Positions 47,866 to 58,861 of a stretch of 64,000 bases of DNA are shown in pieces. A program made the position numbers and the translations under genes. The DNA is from Kitagawia praeruptora (lineage: Eukaryota; Streptophyta; Magnoliopsida; Apiales; Apiaceae): assembly GCA_037693485.1 (NCBI GenBank), contig CM075353.1:9946001-10010000 (forward strand), given 5' to 3'. A model generated the notes under the pieces. The model had not been told where the DNA came from. It was given only the letters and a program-made list of their open reading frames with translations, and ran no database searches. Within the stretch, counting starts at the first letter, position 1. The number at the start of each line of letters is the position of its first letter.

Positions 47866-48444
47866 TCCTTATATGTATCTCCAAACACTATAACAATCAA
47901 CAACACAAATTGAACAAAGCAACAACTTTATTAACAGAGTAATCAGCTTCAACAACGAAACCCTACATAAACAACATACCTGAACCCTAAATATATCAAT
48001 TTAACCTTGCTTTATCAACCAAGAGGAGGGATGGAGAGATCGAGGGACAATTTTAAAAAGGAGAGAATTGAACCTTAAACCAGTGAATAAATACAGAGAA
48101 TGGAGAGAATTCAAATTTACATGTTCAGAGCATTGAAAATCAAAAAAAAAATATAGAGAGAAGGACACACTGTCACATCTTGCACGTGAAGTGGAAAAAA
48201 GGGGCGGCCATGTTTTAAAAAAGGAAACTTCACTCTTCTGCACCAATTCCAACGCATAAAAACATAACAAAACGTAACAAATACGTACAATAAAGAATAA
48301 GTACGTATAACAGTATAATATACGTATAAATACAGTAAAATACGTATAAATTGAGTGGCATTTGACAGTAATATACGAAAGAGGACATGGGCTTCCTGGT
48401 AAAATCACGCTGAAAAAGTCTTCAGGATGTATCATTTATATAGA
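47866..48444 (-). promoter_or_regulatory. Helitron 5' leader / RepHel promoter region
   Basis: About 580 bp between the putative 5' terminus and the RepHel ATG. It contains an open stretch beginning ATGATACATCC (48435-48001) that I read as chance, as its protein is hydrophobic low-complexity text without family resemblance. Confidence 0.5.
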
Positions 48445-48957
48445 TTATAGCCTCTCAAATGGAAGCAGTTATTTTTGCCCAATTTTTGTTTTTCTCAGTT
48501 CTGTGCTATGGACCTTGTGTTAATAAAATTAAGGGAAATGCTAACTATAGCTCTTAGGGATATGGTTAAACATTAAATATTATCACATTTTCAACATTTA
48601 TTCTTAGTTATTTAATTGATTTTTGGTTTTTCGATGCTCATTTATAGCAATAATTTAATTTTTTGAGTAATAATAATGGATTCCCTGCATTCACATTAAT
48701 TTCTACTAATAAAAACATCCCAAATTGCTAAATAATTATATTGAGATTCGTGTAAAATTGATGTATTAAATACAAAATTGACCTATTAAATGCATTTATT
48801 CACTTACATTAATTTTTAAACATAGCTAGCATTACCCTAAAATTAAAATATTTTTAGGTATAACACATGTATTCACGAGCCGTGAATTTTGCGATAAACT
48901 ATATTTCAACATCATTGAAATGATATATACTACAGTACCTATAGCCTTCCCAATGGA
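48445..48957. other. AT-rich intergenic stretch
   Basis: No gene or clear repeat recognised between the Helitron 5' end and the Rep fragment. Confidence 0.5.
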
Positions 48958-49140
48958 TGCCAAGATGGACGAGTACAGAAGGAAGGCAGATCACCTCTTC
49001 CATTTTTAGCTGATTTGTCATTTGGAGGTGAAAAGATAGCTCACTTCATGAAGAATATTAGGACATACGACTCCATCCGTGTTTGCATTTACATCAATGG
49101 ATGGTAAAATTGATAAGAGAATAAATAATGGGAACAATCT
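48958..49140 (+). pseudogene. Helitron Rep fragment
   Basis: The + strand reads GRSPLPFLADLSFGG, then EKIAHFMKNIRTYDSI. After a frameshift near 49079 it reads VFAFTSMDGKIDKRI. This matches the part of Helitron Rep found in the intact gene as RIYNSMFCFTSTGGSVDNSI. Only about 60 codons remain, on the opposite strand to the intact RepHel, so it is a remnant of another Helitron copy. Confidence 0.7.
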
Positions 49141-49339
49141 TTATTTTGTTATTGTTTTAAATTAAATGGGCAGAATAATCACTTAATTAAAGAAAACCAT
49201 ATTAACCATTTTTTCGTGTGTTTGCTTTGAATATTTTTTTTTTTACTTTTCAATCAATATTATAAAAGTTGAGTAATTTGATTTTAAAAATCCATCAATT
49301 TTTTACAAAATATTTAATTGAACGGTTTTATTAAAAAAA

Positions 49340-51247
49340 CTAGTCGATAAAGCCGCGCTTCGCGGCGGCATTATAATGTTTTTTTTAAAATTAATACATT
49401 TACGTTTTATTATAATATTAATATTAAATTTTAATAACTAAATATCATTTTCTAATGAATCGATTTCTTGTTAAACACTATTCTTTCGATTGGGCCGCTC
49501 TCATGTTAAAATTGATATCTCAACTTTAACATATAGGAGTATTATAAAGACTTATATAACATTTTTTATCCATAAAATCGAACAATAAAAATTAAAAAAA
49601 AATATGACATCAATATCAAATTCTAATAACTAATACAACCTTTTCTAGTGAGCCGTCTTCCCGTTAAATACGTTTCGAGTCGCTCTTATTTGGAACCAAA
49701 ATTCTAACTAATTATATAAAGAAAGTAAATTCCAATTTTTATACTCTTTAAACTTTCTAATATTTATAGAGTTTTAAAAATGAAAATACATCTTATATTT
49801 TCTGTATATTATAGATATTCATATACTCATTTACAACTTCCGCATAGGATTGTCTTTTTGTTATGTTAACATTTAAAAAAAAATTAAATTCAAAGACTTT
49901 TCGTTACGGAAATGATATTAAATTTATGGATATATTTTTCTAATGCAAGTATAATTAACTTGTATGAAAAAGATAAAATTAAATAAAGGATTTCTAGGAA
50001 AAAAGATATATATTTTTAAAAATCGTGTAAGACGTCTCTACCGTCCTCGTATTCTACTTCTAATAAAACATTTTATTTTATGTATTCCTTATATATTCAA
50101 ACATCTTTATACGGCTCTAATGAATCGCTTTCTCGTTAAACACGGTTGTTACTATTTATCCGCTCCCTCGTTAAGATCAAAAGCCTAACTTTTATATATA
50201 TATCACTTGTATGATAATGTTTATCCATAAAAATCAAATCCTAAAAATAAAATAAATTTTATAACATCAAAATGATATTTTAATAGCTAATACAATATTT
50301 TATAGTGAGCAGTCTTCCTATTAAACACGTTTCGAGCCGCTCTCGTTTAGGTCGAAATTCCAAATTCATTACATATTATTAATGATACTTATCTTACACA
50401 ACAACTATTTTCCTTAAAATTAAAACCTAAAAAATAGAGTAAATTCTAATTTATACTTTATCTAGACTTTCTAAAATTTATGGAGTTTTAGAGAATGAAA
50501 ACACATCTTTTTTTTTTTATATTATAGATACTCCTATTTTTATTTTGGTTCCTGCATGAGAATGTTCTTTTATAATGTTAACAAATCAATTCTTTTATTT
50601 TTAAATACGATGACTTTTTTTATGATAATAGTATTGGATTTATGAATAAATTTTCCTAATAAAAGTATAATTAACTTATTTTAAAAAAATATAATTTAAG
50701 AAGATCGTACTTTCTATAAAATATTTAGTTATATGGATGCTTTATATATTCAAACACCTATTATACTTCTAATAGAACTTTTATTTATATGTTTTTCTAT
50801 AAATTCGAACTCTTATTCTCTATAAATTCGAACTCCTATTCTACTTCCAATATAACTTTTAATCTTATAATTTATAAATACTTATTCTACTTACAATAGA
50901 AACTTTTATTTATGTGTTTTTTTAAATAAATTTGAACTCTTATTCTCTATAAATTCGAACTCCTATTCTACTTTCAATAGAACTTTTAATCATATGCTTT
51001 ATAAATACTTATTCTACTTCCAGTAGAACTTCTAATCATATGTCTTTCTATAAATTCGAACTCGAACTCTTCTCTTCAATAAATTCGATCACCTATTCAA
51101 CTTCTAATATGTTAAATGATATTTTTATATTTATAAGTGTTTAAAATTCTAAAATTGTAGAAAATTAAAAAAATAGATTGAGACGATCTTAGAGCGCCAC
51201 CTAAACTCCCGCGTATCCTCCTTTATATATATATATATATATATTGA
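49340..51247 (-). mobile_element. Non-autonomous Helitron
   Basis: The 3' end is clear on the minus strand: a hairpin with stem GCCGCG/CGCGGC (49352-49366, loop CTT on the + strand), eight bases, then CTAG at 49343-49340 followed by T. The 5' end lies in a TA microsatellite; TATATATAAAGGAGGATACG reads inward from about 51235, and a TC occurs at 51247-51246, so the exact start is uncertain by a few bases. About 1.9 kb with no coding frame. Internal repeats: a GTTAAACACG...GCCGCTCTCGTT-type block near 49455, 49645, 50117 and 50300, and TATTCTACTTCCAATAGAAC-type units at 50760-51110. Confidence 0.75.
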
Positions 51248-51348
51248 ATATTTGATTTATATTTTCCAAATTATATGCAATATGTTATTTTAAAATAATT
51301 TTAGATTTTATTAGTGTAAAAAACATTGATTATTTACATAAAATTATA
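51248..51348. other. AT-rich spacer
   Basis: Nothing recognised. Confidence 0.4.
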
Positions 51349-51658
51349 CTCCTTCCGTCCCCGTGGTTGTTTACATTGAGTTTTTTCACGGAGACCAAGA
51401 ATTATAATTAAAATAAGTGAAGTAGTGGGTGTAATAGTAATTTTATTGTTAAAATAAGTGAAGTAGTGGGTGTAATAGTGATTTTATTGTTAAAATAAGT
51501 GAAGTAGTGGGTGTAATAGTGTAAAGTGTTGAAAAAGTGGAGTGAAGTAGTAGATGTAATAATGTATTTTATTGTTAAAAGTTACTATTTATAGTATGTA
51601 AAGAAATGAGAGAGACGTCCTAAAATAGAAACTGTAAAGAAATGAGAGGCACCGAGAG
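51349..51658. mobile_element. Stowaway-like MITE with internal minisatellite
   Basis: Starts CTCCTTCCGTCC after TA (51347-51348) and ends with an imperfect inverted counterpart before TA (51659-51660). Inside, a 41-bp unit starting AAAATAAGTGAAGTAGTGGG is repeated at 51410, 51451 and 51492. Confidence 0.65.
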
Positions 51659-51994
51659 TAGATAATAATATCAACAAAATTAAGTAAAATTTATTTATTT
51701 TCATTTCCCCTGTCTCTTTCTTTGAGTTAAATTAAGCCCATCAAGTTCATCCTCATCCAGCCATATACAGGATTTGAAATTGCATTCGATCCCCCAATTT
51801 TAGTTAACTGCAACTCCGAATTGATTGATCCTTCGTAACTACCCTCCCCTGATTTCGGGGATTTTGGACTATAAAATTAATGTGATATTGGTCACATTTT
51901 CTCCAAGTGAAATCAAATGGGGGAGAACTCGTCTAGGGTACGACATCAACTTCCCTAATACGGATGTCCACTGTCGCTCGGAGGCATTTCAGAC

Positions 51995-53194
51995 ATGGTG
52001 AAGAAGAAGAAGAAAGCAAACGTGGGCCTGTTACCAGATGAATTAGTGACACAAGTACTTGTTCGACTCCCAGTAAAGACATTACTGGTCTGTAAGTCAG
52101 TTTCTAAACCCTGGCTTTCATTAATCTCAAACCCTAATTTCATCAAATCACACCTCCACTATGTCATCAACAATAATAATAATAATCCCATGTTACTCGA
52201 CATTCTAGCTCCTGTAGACACTGTGCCCGAAGAACCGCCTTTTAACCTAGGCACACTGGAACACCCTGATATGCAGTACATTGAGGAACTCGAAACGTTT
52301 CTAGGTATAAACGGACATGAGTTTGCTAGCCGTCATATTTGCTATGATCCTGTTGTGCTGCCAAGTGTTTTTCGAGGTTTTGGAGTTGTTGGTAAGAGTG
52401 CTTGTAATGGCATTATATGTTTGATTGATGGTTGCAGGAATGTTTTTTATTTGTGGAATCCGTCCATTAGGATGTGCAAAGAAGTTTGTGTTCCGGAAGT
52501 GTGTTTATCCAGATCGAGTCGTGTGGAGATAGGGTTTTGTTATGATTCTGGCTTAAATGATTACAAGGTTTTTAGGACTTTGTATGAAATAAATTTAGAT
52601 AAAGTGACGTTTAAGATGCAGGTGTATTCAGCAAGTGCTGATAGTTGGAAAGAATTTCAGGGTCCTGTTTGTGGAAAAAAATTGGAGAAGAGGAAATTTG
52701 AGCCAAATGATTTTATTGTTGTGAGCGGGATACTGTATTTTATGAATCCGGATGAACAGCAGCTTATCACATTTGATCTGCGTAAAGAGGTTTTTCAACC
52801 AATTCCTTTCCCTAGCTTTGTTCAAAAAAAGTGGTCGGATGTTTTGGATTTCAAGGGTTATGTTGCTATGGTTTTTGAATCTGTATCAGGAGTTGATATA
52901 TGGACGATGGAAGATGATGTTTCTGGACAGGTGTCTTCTTGGACCAAATTGTTCAGTATTGCGCCCGATCCCAAGTTGAATATGTGGCTATCTTATCATT
53001 TGGGTGCAGGACAGTTTTATGGAAAGAAGGTGCTAAAGGGAGAATTATCCATGTATGAAGTTTTGTATGATTGTGAGAAGAAAGAGACTAAGTATTATGC
53101 AGTTGGAGTTCATAACATTCTTGCAACTCTCAAATACACGGAAACACTTGTTTCACTCGACGGGTTTCATCAAGTGGAGGAAAATGCCGACTAA
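51995..53194 (+). CDS. F-box protein (CPR30/FBA type)
   Basis: Intact single-exon coding frame, 399 residues. Likely substrate receptor of an SCF (SKP1-CUL1-F-box) ubiquitin ligase. The F-box lies at residues about 10-55 (LLPDELVTQVLVRLPVKTLL, SVSKPWLSLISNPNFIKSHL). An F-box-associated, kelch-like region follows (ACNGIICLIDG, YLWNPSIRM, IGFCYDSGLNDYKVFR, VYSASADSWKEF, VLDFKGYVAMVFES, DIWTMEDD). Length and domain order are normal for the large plant family. ATG 51995 lies in a context (CATTTCAGACATG) also conserved before the copy at 56127. A 3'UTR intron 53224-55529 is likely. The substrate cannot be inferred. Confidence 0.88.
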   Translation: MVKKKKKANVGLLPDELVTQVLVRLPVKTLLVCKSVSKPWLSLISNPNFIKSHLHYVINNNNNNPMLLDILAPVDTVPEEPPFNLGTLEHPDMQYIEELETFLGINGHEFASRHICYDPVVLPSVFRGFGVVGKSACNGIICLIDGCRNVFYLWNPSIRMCKEVCVPEVCLSRSSRVEIGFCYDSGLNDYKVFRTLYEINLDKVTFKMQVYSASADSWKEFQGPVCGKKLEKRKFEPNDFIVVSGILYFMNPDEQQLITFDLRKEVFQPIPFPSFVQKKWSDVLDFKGYVAMVFESVSGVDIWTMEDDVSGQVSSWTKLFSIAPDPKLNMWLSYHLGAGQFYGKKVLKGELSMYEVLYDCEKKETKYYAVGVHNILATLKYTETLVSLDGFHQVEENAD

Positions 53195-55560
53195 TTTAGT
53201 CTCACTCAAGAAACAATCTAGAGGTAACTCCACAACACTAATATATCTTTTGAATACATCACTCGAGTATAAATTTGAACACATCCATTGTTCTTTATTT
53301 GCACATCTACCATTCCTGTATAAATTTCTTTCTACAATTATCACTCGAGTACTCTGTGTGATATCTCTTGGACAATTCTCTTTGCATTTTTGTCATTCTT
53401 GCTTCATTTTTGTTTGATCTCTTCTACCAATGGTGTTGTCTTTTCATATGTATTATTTTGCTCGTAGATATTGGCTCCAATTGTCTGTCTTATCACAAAG
53501 TTTCTATTATGGCATATGTAATTAGTGTTTTACAATGGGTTGCCCTTGAGGAATAAAAGGAGATTAGAGGATATGCTCCATTTTATCCTATTTACATCCT
53601 TCAGCCTAAATACCTTACATTATCTATATGCATTTCAGAAGTCTATTATTGAACAACTAATTTTTATAAGATGTAGATGGGGAATTTAACTGAGCTCCCT
53701 GCTTTAGCATTGCTCACTCATTTGTATAGTGTGGGCCACATAATAGAATATAGGTAACTGAAACTCAACCAATACTTCATGAACATTTGTGAATGTAGAG
53801 GCTTGCGGCTCGCCTTGTGCCTTGAATTTGTGTATACATGCTATCAATATATGTTATTTATTTTATCAAATCAAGAAATTGAAAATAGTTTTTGTGTTAC
53901 TGATTTAAGAAGATACCCTCCCATCATTCCATGACGTTGCTTCGAGTTTATCTTGATTTTTTTTATTGCACTAATATCATATTTCACTCACATTTTACCA
54001 TTTTGATCATTTTTCAAATTGGTTCTTGCACTGTTTTAGTTACTAATACACAATTAACTTGCTACACGACAAGCAATGCAATTAATGTTAAATTTAACAA
54101 TAGTTTACCAACTTAACATTGTTCCTCTCAACTTTATATGTCCTAAATATTACCGATGTTGAAGATGGATAATTTTATTTTATTTCCTAATTATGCGAAT
54201 TCTGTTTATACATGTTGATTGAGAAACAAACTCGATCAGTATATTAAAAATAAAGGTATGCTTTCTTATATTTAAAAAATTAAATCGGCAAATCGCATTT
54301 GGCACAGACTTCCTGCTTCAAAGGATGGGATCATTGCTTATCAACATTTGTTTGTAGTTGTGGTTTTTTGATCATCACAAGTTAAAACTCCTTCTAAGTG
54401 TCTACTGATATTAGATGCTCCTCTCAAGTGTCTACTAATTTTAGTTCTAAGCTGCAGATTTTGTTAGAATGTTAACTGTTAATGGTGATCACTATTAACT
54501 CTCTAAGTACAACTTATAACATTTGCATAAATGATCTTAAATGTGACTATTAAGACTTACAGAGCTGAAGTCGTTTTGTGAAGAATGTTGCTTAGACATA
54601 TTATTTGTTGTACAAATGATATGCACCTTTTTAATAGTGTAATGTGTACCTTTATAATAGTTCGAACTATATAGTCATGAGGTGGTGTTAACTATATCTT
54701 GATATAAACTCACATTTTACCATTTTGATTATTATCGACTTTATATTTGAACAGTTTCAGTCTAGTATACCAGATAGCAACCATTTGATTGGTGCTGATC
54801 AACTTACAATAGTTTAATGACTACTGATTGTTACTCAGTTGTTTATTTCTTGACTTAAATATGTGTTGAAGATGGATTACTTCATTGTATTTCCTTATTT
54901 AGTAAAATCTGTTTACACATGCCGATGGAGAAAGAAACTCAAGCAGGATAGTTGAAACTCTAAAAGGCGGATTGTGCTTACATATCAATTATTTTAAGTG
55001 TATTGTACTATTAAAAATATTATTTGGTTATCCCATTTCTTACGAAATGTAATTTAGGGTGGCACAATCTTTCTGCTTCAACTAACCCATTATAAGTATA
55101 GATAAGAAATCAGAACAGTCCTTCAACCTATGTTATTTGGATTTCCAGAGATTGCAAGTTTTTTTCATCCTGGCCCTAATGCTATTTGATTTTCCAGTAC
55201 TTAACATTAAGAAAAAAAATATGATCTTCCAGTGTATGATCTTTGAAAAAGGTGACTGTTCTGTTTCTTTACAACTTCGTGCCCCAGCTTTGAAAACATC
55301 TTTTCCTAGCATCTCGATGGGTCGTTATTCTTATACGCTTTTTGTATATATAACCAAAGAATGTGAGCTTTGGTTTGAACTGATAAACAATAACTCAATG
55401 CCAAATTCAGTGGTTTGTATATCATTTTAGATAAGTTTATTAGCTACTTGGCTCAATTTGTTTTCCAGTCACACAAGTGTTGCCTCAGTTTTTTAATCTT
55501 TTGCCTAACATGTATCTAATCTTTTGCAGGATATCTTAGATTGACCAGCATCAATGCAAG
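53195..55560 (+). other. 3'UTR with a large intron
   Basis: Donor AG/GTAACT at 53224 and acceptor CTTTTGCAG ending at 55529 match the positions of a 179-bp intron (57453-57631) after the broken copy, so this 2306-bp interval is best read as the same intron expanded. It contains two diverged copies of an approximately 720-bp segment (shared ACTCACATTTTACCATTTTG near 53985 and 54710; GTTGAAGATGGAT near 54155 and 54864). No gene is convincing inside. Confidence 0.6.
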
Positions 55561-56126
55561 TGAACTTTGATTATGGATGGTGTTACTGCAATATTTTGTA
55601 TTTTGCTTCCTCGTATTTAAGAGGAAGAACGTAGTATCTGACAACTACTGCTAGTGCCTGTAGCCTATGTTTGTCCCAAGTGGGAAGTTTACTACGTCTG
55701 TATCTTTGCGATGGACAAGTATGATGCTTATTAAGAAGTTTACTACGTCTGTATCTTTGCGATAGACAAGTTTGATGCTTATTAAGATTTTCTTCAATGT
55801 TATGGTTTGATGAGTAATAGCTTTTTTAAGTGTCTACCGATTTTGTGGAAATACACGAGTTGTTTCATTTTTTTAACACATTTCAAAATGCTTTAGCTTG
55901 GATTTTATAGTTTAAGTTATTTTTAGAAATGTAATTAATATTACAATTTATAAAAGAAAAATTAGAAATAATAATTTTAACTATTTTCTGCCAGAGAGTA
56001 AAGGAATACAACGGAAATATATGCTGAAACTCGATAAATATGACCACTCAACTTCCCTAAATTGAGAGATTGTGAAGGTACTTGCAATAAACTTTAAATA
56101 CCCTCCCCCTATCTCTCATTTCAGAC
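55561..56126. other. Intergenic between F-box copies
   Basis: Contains a short tandem duplication of about 55 bp (GTTTACTACGTCTGTATCTT at 55687 and again near 55738). The last 30 bases resemble the 5' flank of the intact F-box gene. Confidence 0.5.
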
Positions 56127-57450
56127 ATGCTGAAGAAGAATACAAAAAACTTGGGCTCTTTGCCTGAAGAATTAATGACAGAAGTACTTGTCCGACTCCC
56201 TGTAAAGACATTACTGGTCAGTAGTTCAGTTTCTAAACCCTGGTTATCATTAATCTCAGTCCCTAATTTCATTAAATCACACCTCCACTATGTCATCAAT
56301 AATATTAATCCTACACTACTTGACATTCTAGATCCTTCCAAAGTAAATCCAGATAATCTAGTATATAATTTGCCAGAAGTGGTGCCATTTAACGGGGACA
56401 TGCTGGCACTCCCTGATTGGTTGAACTATGCAGAGGCTATGTATCGTTCGTATCAACGAATACTATATGTTATTGACGTGTTTCTACATGCCAAAAGAAA
56501 TGATCTGTCGAGCTGATCTGTTTGTGTTGTGATGCCAAGGTTTTTTTGGAAATTGTCTAGTTGTTGGGACTACTTGTTGTAATGGCATTATATGTTTTAC
56601 TGATGATTACTGTAGTGTTGTTTATTTATGGAATCCGTCGATTAGGAGGAGCAAAGAAGTTTGTGTTCCTGAATCGTATGTATTTAGATAGAGGAATCGT
56701 GCAAAGATAGGGTTTGGTTATGATTCTACCTCTAATGACTACAAGGTGTTTAGGACTTCGTATGAAGTAAAGTTAGCTAGAGTGCCATTAATAATGCAGG
56801 TGTATTCGGCAAATGCTGATAGTTGGAGAGAAATTCAGGGTCCTGTTTTGGGAAACAAATTCAAGGAGGAATGCCTGCGAAATAATGATATTGTTGTTAA
56901 CGGGAAACTGTATGTTAGTAACTAGGATGAACAGCATCTAGTCTTCTTTGATCTGCACAAAGAGGTTTTTGGACTAGTTTCATCCCCTAGCTTTGGTCAA
57001 AGAAAGTGGTCGGATGTTTTGGATTTCAAGGGTTCTGTTGCTATGGTCTTTGAATCCGTATCAGGAGTTGATCTTTGGACAATGGATGATGATGTTTCTG
57101 GACAATTATCTTCTTGGACCAAAATGTTTAGTATTGAGGCTGGTCCTGAGCTGACTTTGTGGCTATCTTGTTTTTTGGATGCTGGACAGTTTTATGGAAA
57201 GAAGGTGATGAATGGAAATATATTTGTGTACAATGTTCTGTATGACTGTGAGAAGAAAGAGACCAATGGAAATAAATTTGTGTACAATGTACTGTATGAC
57301 TGAGAAGAAAGAGACCAAGTATTGTGGAATTAGAGAAGACTACAGTTTTGCAACTCTTTTAAATACACGGAGACACTTGTTTCACTCGACAGGTTTCATC
57401 AAGTGGAGCAAAATGCCAACTTATTCAGCCTCACTCGAGAAATAATCTAG
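56127..57450 (+). pseudogene. Broken tandem copy of the F-box gene
   Basis: Paralogue of 51995-53194. The F-box part is open for 129 codons (56127-56516), then the frame is lost. The F-box-associated region can be followed on + in another frame (NGIICFTDD, YLWNPSIRRSKEVCV, IGFGYDSTSNDYKVFR, VYSANADSWREI) through at least three in-frame stops (near 56536, 56690 and 56923). The final part is open from 57019. A tandem duplication of about 55 bp (57205-57310) then breaks the C-terminus. It could still make a 129-residue truncated F-box protein, but I treat it as a pseudogene. Confidence 0.8.
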
Positions 57451-57800
57451 AGGTAAATTCACAACACATTCATACCTTAGCTTTACTTTTCTAGAGAAAT
57501 AATCTAGAGGTAAAGTCACAACACATTAATCTAGTTTATAAGGTACATGGCTAAGTTAGTTTTCTGGTCACAGTACCGGTGTAGCTTTACTTTTTGAATC
57601 TTTTACCTGACGCGTTTCTAATCTTTTGCAGGATATCTTGCATTGACCAGCATCATGGCAAGTGAAGTTTGATTACCGAAGGTGTTGCTGCAATTTATTA
57701 ATTTTTATTTTTTTTGGCTTCTCCATATTTAGGAGGAAGAACCCAGTGTCTTACATTTACTACCAGTGCCTACGAGGCTATATTATGCTCTAAATGAGAA
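57451..57800 (+). other. 3' flank of the F-box pseudogene
   Basis: Homologous to the intact gene's 3' flank, including the 3'UTR intron (57453-57631). The donor region itself is duplicated (AATAATCTAGAGGTAAA at about 57441 and 57499), giving two possible donors. Confidence 0.55.
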
Positions 57801-58860
57801 GTATAGACAAGTATGTTGTTTATTACGATTTCTTAAATGTTGTGGCTTGTATGATGACTAAAAGCTCCTCAAGTGTCTACTGATTTCAATTATAAACCAG
57901 AGTTGGTAACATGTTTGATGTCATCGATATTAACTACAACAGAGTTGTTGCCTGTTTCATAGATGTTCCTAAATATAACAGTTTTTTCAATATTCCATAA
58001 AAAGTGCTTGCTGCACTTGTATACTGAAACCATTTGCAGATTGAATGTTCTGTATCTGTACATCGGATACTTTGGTACATCGGTCTGTATCTGTTTCATA
58101 GATTGAATGTTTTATGTCCTGGTTAATTTCTTTCTTCTATATATTGCCGCCATGAGCCTGTTATTGTTCAGTGTTTGTCCCTTGCCGAGGTGATACTCTT
58201 GAGATGGATGCTTCTGCGTCACATTAACCCCAACTGTTTGATAATAATGAATGCATTACTAGTATATTCATCAGCGTATGCACTCTCTGTATTCTTTAAG
58301 AAGGGGTCGTTGTTTGGTGCAGTTTTTTTCCCTAATTTCTTTTAGGGATCAGCTTTATAACATTTTTGTATAAACATTACACAATTAACTACTACCCAAT
58401 CTTCATAGCTTCATTTTATTTCACATTTGAGCCACTTTCACCGGCATCTACCTTTTAAACTTATTTAATTTTCTATAACAACCAACCTTTCAGCATTTGT
58501 TGAAAACTTATACCAGAATTTCAACAAACCCTAAATATCAGTTCCATACTACGAGAACTGAGCCGAGCATGGTGTGAATTAATGGACTTGCTTCTAATTT
58601 TGTGGAATCATCACACAAATAAAGATTGTATATGACTATATCTTCACTCACCAGGCAGAATTTAAAATATTAACAATCTGCATATATCAATTTTGTACTC
58701 GAAAATTCAGCCGAGAATGACTTCCAATATTGTAGAATCGTCTTTTTGACATAAGTACATAACAAATCTTAAAAACTTGAAGACAGCGAACAGCATTCTT
58801 CACAAGTAAACAACATCAAGGAATACAAATAAATATTGTACAAACTTAATAGTAATAGAA
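57801..58860. other. Intergenic stretch
   Basis: No supported gene. Short AAGTGTCTACTGATTT-like text near 57866 recurs in the expanded 3'UTR intron near 54396 and 54427, showing that the duplicated block extends this far. Confidence 0.4.
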
Positions 58861-58861
58861 A

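Larger units (their letters stand above)
42169..48444 (-). mobile_element. Autonomous Helitron, 5' end and RepHel (3' end unresolved)
   Basis: On the minus strand the sequence after an A is TCTATATAAATGATACATCC, starting at 48444. The 5' TC, the A/T target context and the AT-rich start are typical of plant Helitrons. The leader 48444-47866 precedes the RepHel start. The element must extend left of 42169, but no clear CTRR terminus with a hairpin was found, so the left coordinate is only the RepHel stop. It may reach as far as the two RPA-like genes on the same strand. Confidence 0.72.

Noticed and set aside
48001..48435. 144-codon minus-strand ORF starting at the Helitron 5' end
   Set aside because: Hydrophobic low-complexity text with no family resemblance; it lies in the Helitron leader and ends before RepHel starts in another frame.
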